From [Clostridium] leptum DSM 753 (GTDB lineage Bacteria; Bacillota; Clostridia; Oscillospirales; Acutalibacteraceae), in the NCBI GenBank assembly GCA_000154345.1, contig DS480349.1:186001-250000 (forward strand): a stretch of DNA of 64,000 nt, written 5' to 3'. Numbering within the stretch: the first letter of the stretch is position 1; each line of letters begins with the position of its first letter. The notes below the pieces were generated by a model. The model saw only the letters and a program-made list of their open reading frames with translations, was not told the origin of the DNA and did not search any database. Below, in pieces: positions 13,160 to 21,165 of the stretch. Both the position numbers and the translations under genes were made by a program.

Positions 13160-15772
13160 TTATTTACCGTAATAAGCCTTCGTATACAGCTCGGCAATTT
13201 CGCTGATGAGGGGATAGCGGGGATTCGCAGTGGTGCACTGATCCTCATGAGCGTTTTCAGACAATCTCTGGAGATTGTCAAAGAAGAGCTTCTCATCAAT
13301 GCCGCATTCCTGAATGCTGGCGGGAGCGCCAACCTCTCTTTCCAGGTCGCGGATCGCTTGCACCAGATTCTGTACGCTTTCCTGTACAGTCTTACCACCC
13401 TTACCAATATACTGGGCAATCCTGGCATATTTCTCGTCCGCAATGAACTTCTCATATTTCGGGAAGGTAGCGAACTTTGTAGGCTTTTGAGCATTGTATT
13501 CCACAACATAGGGGAGAAGGATCGCGTTGGCGCGTCCGTGAGGAATATGATAGTCGCCGCCCAGCTTATGAGCCATAGAGTGGTTCAGGCCCAAGAAAGC
13601 GTTAGTAAACGCCATACCGGCGATACAAGAGGCATTGTGCATCTTTTCACGGGCAACCGTATCGGTAGCACCGTTCTTATAGGCTCTGGGCAGGTACTCA
13701 AACACCATGCCGATTGCCTGCAAGGCAAGGCCGTCGGTGTAGTCGCTGGCCATTACGGAAACATAGGCTTCCAGAGCGTGAGTCAGAACGTCCAAACCGG
13801 TATCCGCGGTAGCGGATTTCGGCAGAGACATTACAAACTGAGGATCAATGATGGCAACGCCGGGAGTCAAAGCGTAATCGGCCAGAGGATACTTAATATT
13901 GCCGTTCTTTTTATCGGTAACGACAGAGAAGGAGGTAACCTCAGAACCCGTGCCGGAGGTGGTGGGGATACATACCATCTGAGCCTTGGCGCCTAATCTC
14001 GGGAACTTGTAAGCACGCTTTCTGATATCCATGAATTTCAGCTTCAAGCCGTCAAAGGTCGCTTCCGGATGCTCATAGAACAGCCACATACCCTTAGCGG
14101 CATCCATAGCGGAGCCGCCGCCCAAGGCGATAATGACGTCAGGCTGGAACTGACGCATAGCCTGTACGCCGCGCATAATGGTTTCTACGTCCGGATCAGG
14201 CTCAACGTCGGAATAAATTTCAGAATGGCAGTATTTTTCACGCTTTCTCAGGTAATAGAGAACCTTATCCACATTGCCCAGCTTTACCATAGTGGGATCG
14301 GTGACGATAAAGGCGCGCTCAATGCCCTCCATCTTCTGCAGGTATTGAATAGAATCGTTTTCAAAATAGATCTTCGGCGGAACTTTAAACCACTGCATGT
14401 TAACTCTCCTCTTGGCGATGCGCTTCTTGTTAATCAGGTTAACGGAAGAAACGTTGGAAGTCGTAGAGTTGTGGCCGTAGGAGCCGCAGCCCAGAGTCAG
14501 AGACGGGGTATTGGTGTTATAAATGTCACCAATGGCGCCCTGAGAGGACGGAGAGTTGGAAATCACACGGCCAACCTTCATAGTTTCACCATATAGAGTG
14601 ATTAAATCATTGTTGGTGCTGTGGATAACGGCAGAGTGCCCCAGGCCGCCAAGATTCAGCATCTTCTGAGCGTATTCAAAGCCCTGATGCCAATCCTTTA
14701 CCTTGAAATAGGCCAAAACAGGAGAGAGCTTTTCTCTGGAGAGAGGATACTCAGGGCCGACATCCGGCAAAAGGGCGATCAGGATTTTGGTCTTGTCGGG
14801 AACCTTCACACCAGCCTGTTCAGCGATCCAGGAGGCGGGCTTGCCGACTACAGCGGAATTAACCGCCTGCTTCTGCGGATTGATAACATAGTCGGAAACC
14901 TTTTTGGTCTCCTCTTTGTTCAGGAAGTAGCAGTTGTTTTCTTTCATAATCCGCTCAAAATCATCGGCCAGGCACTCGTCAACGATGACAGCCTGCTCAG
15001 AAGCGCAGATCATACCGTTATCAAAGGTCTTGGAAAGCATCAGGTCGGTGCAGGCTCTTTCCAGATTAGCGGATTTTTCGATATAGCAGGGAACATTGCC
15101 GGGGCCTACGCCCAAAGCAGGCTTACCGGTAGAATAAGCGGCCTTTACCATGCCGGCGCCGCCGGTGGCCAGAACCAGCGCAACCCCCGGATGGTTCATC
15201 AAAGCGTTTGTGGCCTCGATAGAAGGGGTTTCTATCCACTGAATGCAGTTTTCAGGAGCGCCGGCAGCGATAGCGGCGTCACGAACAATTTTTGCCGCCT
15301 CAGCGGAACACTTTTGAGCGCTGGGATGGAAACCAAAAATGATCGGGTCTCTGGATTTAGCACAGATCATGGATTTAAAAATAGTAGTAGAGGTCGGATT
15401 GGTGACAGGGGTAACACCGGCTACAACACCTACCGGTTCCGCAACCTCCACATAGCCTTCCATGTCGTTTTCATCAACAATGCCTACCGTCTTGGCATAT
15501 TTGATATCATGCCAAATGTATTCACTGGCAAACATGTTCTTGATGATCTTGTCTTCCATCACTCCGCGTCCGGTTTCCTCATAGGCCAGCTTGGCGAGCG
15601 GCATATGATTGTCCAGACCGGCCAGAGCCATCGCATGCACGATCTTATCGACCTGCTCCTGGTCCAGCTTCATATACTCTTCCAAAGCCTTTTGTGCGTT
15701 GGCCACCAGCTGGTCAATCATAGCGTTAACATCGACGGCTGGCTTTTCCTGATTTTTCTTCTCACTTGGCAT
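13160..15772 (-). CDS. adhE: bifunctional acetaldehyde-CoA / alcohol dehydrogenase
   Basis: Reduces acetyl-CoA to acetaldehyde and then ethanol with two NADH, the main ethanol-forming enzyme of fermenting Clostridia; it is usually assembled into spirosomes. The 870 residues have the normal length. The N-terminal CoA-acylating aldehyde dehydrogenase domain has VTPVTNPTST, the TGGAGMVKAAYSTGKPA segment and catalytic C256 in FDNGMICASE. A linker near 450 leads to the C-terminal iron-dependent alcohol dehydrogenase with GGGSAMDAAK, IPTTSGTGSEVT and metal-ligand histidines in GLNHSMAHKLGG and IPHGRANA. It stands downstream of acn-icd-rex but has its own Rex-controlled promoter. The ribosome-binding site is AGGAGG. 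Confidence 0.97.
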   Translation of the reverse strand: MPSEKKNQEKPAVDVNAMIDQLVANAQKALEEYMKLDQEQVDKIVHAMALAGLDNHMPLAKLAYEETGRGVMEDKIIKNMFASEYIWHDIKYAKTVGIVDENDMEGYVEVAEPVGVVAGVTPVTNPTSTTIFKSMICAKSRDPIIFGFHPSAQKCSAEAAKIVRDAAIAAGAPENCIQWIETPSIEATNALMNHPGVALVLATGGAGMVKAAYSTGKPALGVGPGNVPCYIEKSANLERACTDLMLSKTFDNGMICASEQAVIVDECLADDFERIMKENNCYFLNKEETKKVSDYVINPQKQAVNSAVVGKPASWIAEQAGVKVPDKTKILIALLPDVGPEYPLSREKLSPVLAYFKVKDWHQGFEYAQKMLNLGGLGHSAVIHSTNNDLITLYGETMKVGRVISNSPSSQGAIGDIYNTNTPSLTLGCGSYGHNSTTSNVSSVNLINKKRIAKRRVNMQWFKVPPKIYFENDSIQYLQKMEGIERAFIVTDPTMVKLGNVDKVLYYLRKREKYCHSEIYSDVEPDPDVETIMRGVQAMRQFQPDVIIALGGGSAMDAAKGMWLFYEHPEATFDGLKLKFMDIRKRAYKFPRLGAKAQMVCIPTTSGTGSEVTSFSVVTDKKNGNIKYPLADYALTPGVAIIDPQFVMSLPKSATADTGLDVLTHALEAYVSVMASDYTDGLALQAIGMVFEYLPRAYKNGATDTVAREKMHNASCIAGMAFTNAFLGLNHSMAHKLGGDYHIPHGRANAILLPYVVEYNAQKPTKFATFPKYEKFIADEKYARIAQYIGKGGKTVQESVQNLVQAIRDLEREVGAPASIQECGIDEKLFFDNLQRLSENAHEDQCTTANPRYPLISEIAELYTKAYYGK

Positions 15773-15788
15773 GGAAAATAACCTCCTG

Positions 15789-15806
15789 TTGTTAATTATA
15801 TAACGA
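15789..15806 (-). promoter_or_regulatory. second, weaker Rex operator of adhE
   Basis: TTGTTAATTATATAACGA on the plus strand matches the Rex consensus TTGTTAA-4-TTAACAA fully in the left half and at five of seven positions in the right half. Its centre is 21 bp from the centre of the perfect operator, two helical turns, between the predicted start point and the ribosome-binding site. Confidence 0.65.
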
Positions 15807-15830
15807 ACTTTGTTATTATTATAACAAAGT
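15807..15830 (-). promoter_or_regulatory. Rex operator over the adhE -10 box
   Basis: Perfect inverted repeat, ten bases each side (ACTTTGTTAT and ATAACAAAGT) around a four-base centre. The inner TTGTTAT-4-ATAACAA is the Rex box pattern. It covers the -10 hexamer, so bound Rex should block RNA polymerase at low NADH/NAD+. Confidence 0.88.
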
Positions 15831-15846
15831 TGTTCTATGGTGTCAA
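15818..15846 (-). promoter_or_regulatory. adhE promoter
   Basis: On the minus strand TTGACA (15841-15846) and TATAAT (15818-15823) are both perfect and exactly 17 bases apart, a fully consensus sigma-A promoter. The start point falls near 15811. Confidence 0.88.
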
Positions 15847-15975
15847 GAAAACTATCGGATTATTATTACCAATCTTAAGGGATAAAATGCGAAAGAATCT
15901 AGTAAATAGTGTTCAAAGAGAAGAGGCAGCTTTGTTTGAGAAAATCTTTGGTTTGGGCTTTAGCGGCAAAAGAGA

Positions 15976-16629
15976 TCAGATCTCACGGATATCCTCGCTT
16001 TTGTTGGACATCCGGTAGCATAGGGTCATCAAGCTGTCGCTCAGATGGACATTTTCCACAATGACATCGGGATAACGGATCGCCAAATCATAATGGCTGA
16101 AATTCCAGTAATTTTTAATACCCAGATGATAGAGCCGATCCGCTAAAGCGGCCACAGAATCCCGGGGGATACAGAGGATCGCCATATCGGGAGTACGGTC
16201 CTTGCATACAGCTTCCAGATTGTCGATGTTTTGAATCGTGATGTCACGGATTTTTTTGCCGATCAGGGATTCGTTGCTGTCAAAGATAGCGGTCAGGGTA
16301 AAACCGCGGCTTTCAAAGGACATATGAGTGGAAACAGCCCGCCCCAGGTTACCGGCGCCGATCAATATGGCGTTGAACCGGTTGGATAAGCCTAAAATAT
16401 TTCCGATTTCGTTATAGAGCTGTTCCACAATATATCCATAGCCCTGCTGTCCGAACCCGCCGAAGCAATTAAGATCCTGACGAATTTGAGAGGCGGTAAA
16501 GCCCATCTTGTCAGAAAGCTCCCGGGAAGAGATCCTTACTACACCGTTATCCTTTAACTCGGACAGAAAACGGTAATAGCGGGGCAGCCGCCTGATGACA
16601 GACATAGAGATATTATCGCGTTTTGGCAC
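15976..16629 (-). CDS. rex: redox-sensing transcriptional repressor Rex
   Basis: Dimeric repressor that binds DNA when NADH/NAD+ is low and is released by NADH. The 217 residues show an N-terminal winged helix (SVIRRLPRYYRFLSEL, SSRELSDKMGFTASQIRQDL) followed by GGFGQQGYGY and a Rossmann domain with ILIGAGNLGRA near residue 92. The C-terminal swapped helix is present. The GTG start at 16629 has AAGGAGG upstream. It lies 39 bases after icd on the same strand, so icd-rex are probably co-transcribed, and adhE with its Rex operators follows downstream. This places the sensor between the TCA-branch genes and its likely main target. Confidence 0.96.
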   Translation of the reverse strand: MPKRDNISMSVIRRLPRYYRFLSELKDNGVVRISSRELSDKMGFTASQIRQDLNCFGGFGQQGYGYIVEQLYNEIGNILGLSNRFNAILIGAGNLGRAVSTHMSFESRGFTLTAIFDSNESLIGKKIRDITIQNIDNLEAVCKDRTPDMAILCIPRDSVAALADRLYHLGIKNYWNFSHYDLAIRYPDVIVENVHLSDSLMTLCYRMSNKSEDIREI

Positions 16630-16668
16630 GTAGGGTACGCCTCCTTAATGAAATAGAGTCAATGCCGA

Positions 16669-17886
16669 TTATTTTTGGAGAAGCTTTTGAAGTCTCTCAT
16701 TGATTTCTCTGAGGAAGGTTTCCGTATCCACAGAGGTTTTATTCTCCAGTGTAGACAGAGCGTACAGATCTCCGGTCATAACGCCGTCCTCAATGGTCTG
16801 AATAGAAGCCTGCTCCAGCTTGTCGGCGAAATCTACCAGCTCGTCCAAGCCATCCAGCTCGCCGCGCTTTCTTAAAGCACCGGACCAGGCAAAGAGGGTA
16901 GCCATCGAGTTGGTAGAGGTCTTTTCCCCCTTCAGATGCTTATAGTAGTGGCGCTGTACAGTGCCGTGGGCCGCCTCATACTCATAGATGCCGGAGGGGG
17001 AAACCAGTACGGAGGTCATCATGGCCAGGCTGCCAAAAGCGGTAGCCACCATGTCGCTCATTACGTCGCCGTCATAGTTTTTGCAGGCCCAGATATAACC
17101 GCCCTCAGAACGGACAACCCGGGCGACGGCGTCGTCGATCAGAGTGTAGAAATATTCAATGCCGGCAGCCTCAAATTTTTCCTTGTATTCCGCGTCGTAG
17201 ATTTCCTGGAAAATATCCTTGAAGCGATGGTCGTATTTTTTAGAAATGGTATCCTTAGTAGCGAACCATAAATCCTGCTTTTGATCCAGAGCAAAATTGA
17301 AACAGGCCCGTGCAAAGCTGGCGATGCTCGCATCGATGTTGTGCAGGCCTTGAATGATCCCAGGAGTCTTGAACTCGTGAATCAGCTGACGGGTCTCCCT
17401 GCCGTCCTTGCCGGTGACCACCAGCTCCGCCTTACAATCGGAACCCACCTGCATTTCCGTGTTTTTGTAAACGTCGCCGTAAGCGTGACGGGCGATGGTG
17501 ATCGGCTTCTTCCAGGTGGGAATAAAGGGGGTGATGCCCTTTACTACAATAGGCGTGCGGAATACGGTGCCATCCAAAATCGCACGGATGGTACCGTTGG
17601 GGGATTTCCACATCTCCTTCAGATGGTATTCATCCACTCTGGCGGCATTGGGCGTGATGGTGGCGCATTTCACCGCCACGCCGTATTTCTGAGTGGCGTA
17701 AGCGGAATCAAAGGTCACTTGGTCGTTAGTCTTGTCGCGGTTTTCTAAGCCAAGATCATAATATTCGGTTTTCAGGTCAATGTAGGGGTTTAAAAGGATG
17801 TCCTTGATCATTTTCCAGATGATCCGGGTCATCTCGTCGCCGTCCATCTCGACCAAAGGGGTTTTCATCAGAATTTTTTCTGCCAT
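16669..17886 (-). CDS. icd: NADP-dependent isocitrate dehydrogenase (homodimeric, eukaryote-like type)
   Basis: Oxidatively decarboxylates isocitrate to 2-oxoglutarate. At 405 residues, with MKTPLVEMDGDEMTRIIW, CATITPNAARVDEY, the NGTIRAILDGTVFR segment and IWACKNYDGDVMSD, it belongs to the mammalian-cytosolic-like subfamily rather than the E. coli type. That subfamily is usually NADP-specific. It follows aconitase by 49 bases. Together they supply 2-oxoglutarate for glutamate synthesis in an organism that probably runs only the oxidative branch. Citrate synthase is not in the window. Confidence 0.95.
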   Translation of the reverse strand: MAEKILMKTPLVEMDGDEMTRIIWKMIKDILLNPYIDLKTEYYDLGLENRDKTNDQVTFDSAYATQKYGVAVKCATITPNAARVDEYHLKEMWKSPNGTIRAILDGTVFRTPIVVKGITPFIPTWKKPITIARHAYGDVYKNTEMQVGSDCKAELVVTGKDGRETRQLIHEFKTPGIIQGLHNIDASIASFARACFNFALDQKQDLWFATKDTISKKYDHRFKDIFQEIYDAEYKEKFEAAGIEYFYTLIDDAVARVVRSEGGYIWACKNYDGDVMSDMVATAFGSLAMMTSVLVSPSGIYEYEAAHGTVQRHYYKHLKGEKTSTNSMATLFAWSGALRKRGELDGLDELVDFADKLEQASIQTIEDGVMTGDLYALSTLENKTSVDTETFLREINERLQKLLQK

Positions 17887-17935
17887 GGTGTGCCTCCTGT
17901 ATTTTATTGAATCGGGGAAGTACCGGATATTGGCC

Positions 17936-19870
17936 TTATGCCTGGTGCTCCCGGGTATAGTTTAATAAGCCGCCGTCCAGCACGATGTCTCTTTGGCGCT
18001 GGGTCAGCACGGCCTCGGTTTCAAAGGTGAAGCCCTTGGTGACGTCCTTCACGGTGATGGCGCCGCCCTTTTGAATCGCTTCCCGCAGATTGGTGATTTC
18101 CAGTTCATCCATTTGATCAATTTTGCCGTAAACGGATTCATCCTTGAAAACCAAGGGCAGGATGCCGGCGTTTGCCAGATTGGCGCAGTGGATTCTGGCG
18201 AAGGATTTTACAATGACAGCTTTGACGCCTAAATACAGAGGCACCAGAGCGGCGTGCTCCCGGGAAGAGCCCTGTCCGTAGTTGGAGCCGCCGATGACAA
18301 TGCCCTTGCCCTCCTGGCGGCAGCGCTCCGGAAACTCCTTGTCACAGACGGTAAAGCAGAAGTTGGAGAGATAAGGAATATTGGAACGGTAGGGAAGAAT
18401 TTTCGCGCCGGCGGGCATAATGTGGTCGGTAGAAATATTATCGCCAACCTTCAGGAGAGCCTTGGCCTGAATAGTATCCTCCAGAGCCTTGGTGGCGGGG
18501 AATTCCTTAATGTTGGGCCCGCGTAGGACCTCCACAGAAGCAGCCTCTTCCTCAGAGGCGGGAGCGACCACCATGTTGTCATTGATGAGGAAATGCTCGG
18601 GCTGGGGAATTTCTACCTCGGCGCCCAGGGTTCTAGGATCGGTAAATACGCCGGTTAAAGCGGAAACCGCGGCGGTTTCCGGGCTGACCAGATAGATCTG
18701 GCCGTCGGCGGTGCCGGAGCGGCCCTCAAAGTTGCGGTTGAAGGTGCGCAGGGAAATACCCTTGGAATTGGGGGATTGTCCCATACCGATGCAGGGGCCG
18801 CAGGCACATTCCAAAATTCTGGCTCCGGCGGCGATCAGGTCGGCCAAAGCGCCGTTTTGGGCCAGCATATTGTAAACCTGCTTGGAGCCGGGGGCAATGG
18901 AAAGGCTGACATCCGGATGGACGGTTTTGCCCTTCAGAATGGAAGCCACCCGCATCAAGTCTAAATAGGAGGAGTTGGTGCAGGAGCCGATGCAGACCTG
19001 GTCGATTTTCCGCGGGCCGATTTCCTCAATGGTTTTTACGTTATCCGGGCTGTGGGGGCAGGCCGCCATCGGCGCCAGCTTGGAAAGGTCGATGTCCAGC
19101 GTCTCGTCGTAAACGGCGTCCGCGTCAGACGCAAGGGGAGTATAATCCTGCTCGCGGCCCTGAGCCTTCAGGAATTCCCGGGTTACCTCGTCGGAAGGGA
19201 AAATAGAGGTGGTGGCGCCAAGCTCCGCGCCCATATTGGTAATGGTGGCGCGCATGGGAACCGTCAGGGTTTTGACGCCCTCGCCGGCGTATTCGATGAT
19301 TTTTCCTACGCCGCCCTTTACCGTCAAGCGGCGAAGCACCTCGAGAATGACATCCTTGGCGGAAACCCAAGGCTGCAGCCTGCCGGTCAAATTTATTTTT
19401 ACCATTTTGGGCATATTAATGTAATAAGCGCCGCCGCCCATGGCCACCGCCACATCCAGTCCGCCCGCGCCCATAGCCAGCATACCGATGCCGCCGCCGG
19501 TGGGAGTGTGGCTGTCGGAGCCGATCAGGGTCTTGCCGGGAATGCCGAAGCGCTCCAGATGAACCTGATGGCAGATGCCGTTTCCGGGACGGGAAAAGTA
19601 AATGCCGTGTTTTTTGGCCACCGTTTGAATAAAGCGGTGGTCGTCGGCGTTTTCAAAGCCGGTTTGCAAGGTGTTGTGGTCGATATAGGCCACGGACTTC
19701 TCGGTTTTGACACGAGGAACGCCCATAGCCTCAAACTCCAGATAAGCCATCGTTCCGGTAGCGTCCTGCGTTAAGGTCTGGTCGATTCTCAGTCCGATTT
19801 CAGATCCTACGGTCATCTCACCGCTTAACAGGTGATTTTTAATGATTTTTTGCGCGATAGTGTAACCCAA
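17936..19870 (-). CDS. acn: aconitate hydratase
   Basis: Fe-S enzyme converting citrate to isocitrate. With the TTG start at 19870 it has 644 residues, the length of the short mitochondrial-like bacterial aconitases. Cluster cysteines are in CIGSCTNSSY and ECACGPCIG. Active-site segments GSDSHTPTGGGIG and the C-terminal swivel-domain motif GGSNYGQGSSREHAA are intact. GGAG lies eight bases before this TTG; an in-frame TTG at 19888 overlaps that site and is less likely. It heads the acn-icd-rex run with its own promoter. Confidence 0.95.
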   Translation of the reverse strand: MGYTIAQKIIKNHLLSGEMTVGSEIGLRIDQTLTQDATGTMAYLEFEAMGVPRVKTEKSVAYIDHNTLQTGFENADDHRFIQTVAKKHGIYFSRPGNGICHQVHLERFGIPGKTLIGSDSHTPTGGGIGMLAMGAGGLDVAVAMGGGAYYINMPKMVKINLTGRLQPWVSAKDVILEVLRRLTVKGGVGKIIEYAGEGVKTLTVPMRATITNMGAELGATTSIFPSDEVTREFLKAQGREQDYTPLASDADAVYDETLDIDLSKLAPMAACPHSPDNVKTIEEIGPRKIDQVCIGSCTNSSYLDLMRVASILKGKTVHPDVSLSIAPGSKQVYNMLAQNGALADLIAAGARILECACGPCIGMGQSPNSKGISLRTFNRNFEGRSGTADGQIYLVSPETAAVSALTGVFTDPRTLGAEVEIPQPEHFLINDNMVVAPASEEEAASVEVLRGPNIKEFPATKALEDTIQAKALLKVGDNISTDHIMPAGAKILPYRSNIPYLSNFCFTVCDKEFPERCRQEGKGIVIGGSNYGQGSSREHAALVPLYLGVKAVIVKSFARIHCANLANAGILPLVFKDESVYGKIDQMDELEITNLREAIQKGGAITVKDVTKGFTFETEAVLTQRQRDIVLDGGLLNYTREHQA

Positions 19871-19917
19871 GTTCAGGTCTCCTTTCAATACTAGTTGCCA
19901 TATAACAATACACCTCT

Positions 19918-19946
19918 ATTATCTAATATTCTAGGGAGTATGTCAA
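19918..19946 (-). promoter_or_regulatory. promoter of acn-icd-rex
   Basis: On the minus strand TTGACA (19941-19946), a 17-base spacer and GATAAT (19918-19923). I found no Rex-like palindrome overlapping it, so control by Rex is not evident here. Confidence 0.75.
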
Positions 19947-20013
19947 TCTTTTGACGAAAGAATTCTTTTCGGAAAAGGGGCTTGGTGCTTATGCGGAGAA
20001 AGTTTTTCGGCGC

Positions 20014-20042
20014 TTGCTCAAACGCGGGATGGATGATATAAT
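20014..20042 (+). promoter_or_regulatory. promoter of tepA
   Basis: TTGCTC (20014-20019), 17-base spacer, TATAAT (20037-20042) with a TG extension at 20034-20035. Confidence 0.65.
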
Positions 20043-20185
20043 AAAAATGGCTGTTTAGGGCCTGCCGCTTCTAAAAATACAGGCTGAATACAGAACGAGC
20101 TGACCGGATTCTTTGGCTTTGCCCGCAGCCCAATGGATAAACCGCGCCTCTTTACGACAAACTACTTAAAAGGAGGCGTGATAGT

Positions 20186-21061
20186 ATGAAGCTATATGAT
20201 CTTGGCAAAAATCATTGCGACTATTTCAATCAGTTTATTCCAAATCCGGCTCAGCCGGAGCCAAAGCCTGACGAGGAGTCAAGGGATGAAGGGGTCGGCA
20301 GCGAAAAGCAGAACGACCAAATTCAAAATACCGGCTCTATTATTGCCAGCACCGGGAAATATACCATCCACTGCCTGACAGTGATCGGCCAGATCGAAGG
20401 CCATTATTTGCAGCCGTCCAATACGAAAACCACCAAGTATGAGCATGTGCTGCCGCAGCTGGTAGCCATCGAGGAGGAGCCGCGGATCGACGGCCTGCTG
20501 GTGCTTTTAAACACGGTGGGCGGCGACGTGGAGGCGGGACTGGCTATCGCAGAGCTGCTGGCCGGTATGAAAAAGCCAACGGTTTCCATGGTGCTGGGAG
20601 GAGGACACTCCATCGGGGTGCCCCTGGCGGTGGCGGCGAAAAAATCCTTTATCGCCAAGTCAGCGTCTATGACAATCCATCCGGTTCGGATGAGCGGCCT
20701 GGTGCTGGGAGTTCCCCAAACGCTGGAATACTTTCAGCGGATGCAGGACCGGATTACCAGCTTTGTGGCCGAAAACTCCAACATCACTCCGGAGCGCTTT
20801 TACGAGCTTTCTATGAATACTGAGGAGCTGGTGATGGATGTGGGCACTGTTTTGGATGGAGAAGACGCGGTGAAGGAGGGGCTGATCGACCGGCTGGGAA
20901 ATTTGTCGGACGCGCTCCAGTGCCTTTACGACATGATCGATGAATACCGGGCTTCTAAGGAGCAGGAGGACAAGCCGGCGATGAAAAAAGAGCCGAAGAA
21001 AAAGCCTGCCCGTAAGAAAGCCCTTTCTGAAACATCTCGGACAAAAAGCGGAAAAGGTTAA
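20186..21061 (+). CDS. tepA: ClpP-like peptidase TepA
   Basis: A ClpP/crotonase-fold serine peptidase of the translocation-enhancing protein family; Bacillus TepA acts on signal peptides or spore regulators in the cytosol. The 291 residues have a polar N-terminal 45, then the ClpP fold: LLVLLNTVGGDVEAGLAIAE, the nucleophile serine in LGGGHSIGVPLAVAA and the histidine in MTIHPVRMSG. A lysine-rich C-terminal tail (from about residue 260, MKKEPKKKPARKKA) is unusual and probably flexible. It lies 5-prime of spoIIIE/ftsK, the same neighbourhood as in Bacillus. AAAGGAGGC precedes the ATG. Confidence 0.88.
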   Translation: MKLYDLGKNHCDYFNQFIPNPAQPEPKPDEESRDEGVGSEKQNDQIQNTGSIIASTGKYTIHCLTVIGQIEGHYLQPSNTKTTKYEHVLPQLVAIEEEPRIDGLLVLLNTVGGDVEAGLAIAELLAGMKKPTVSMVLGGGHSIGVPLAVAAKKSFIAKSASMTIHPVRMSGLVLGVPQTLEYFQRMQDRITSFVAENSNITPERFYELSMNTEELVMDVGTVLDGEDAVKEGLIDRLGNLSDALQCLYDMIDEYRASKEQEDKPAMKKEPKKKPARKKALSETSRTKSGKG

Positions 21062-21165
21062 GAAAAATAAGGTGCGGAAACGTACCTTTACATACCAGAA
21101 GGCGCCATAAGGTTATAACATCAAATTTAAGAATCTATCAATAATGTAAGGTGATGAGTTACATA

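Larger units (their letters stand above)
19871..20185. other. divergent intergenic region acn / tepA
   Basis: It contains the acn promoter (minus) and the tepA promoter at 20014-20042 (plus). The roughly 140 bases between that promoter and tepA have no recognisable riboswitch or terminator; I see nothing else in them. Confidence 0.6.

Noticed and set aside
14621..15781. Long plus-strand open frame of 386 codons opposite adhE
   Set aside because: It mirrors the AdhE frame on the other strand, has no ribosome-binding site and no recognisable protein features; AdhE is unambiguous.
15830..15847. Third Rex box upstream of the perfect one at adhE
   Set aside because: Only the left half TTGTTCT resembles Rex; the right half does not match, and it overlaps the -35 spacer by chance as likely as not.
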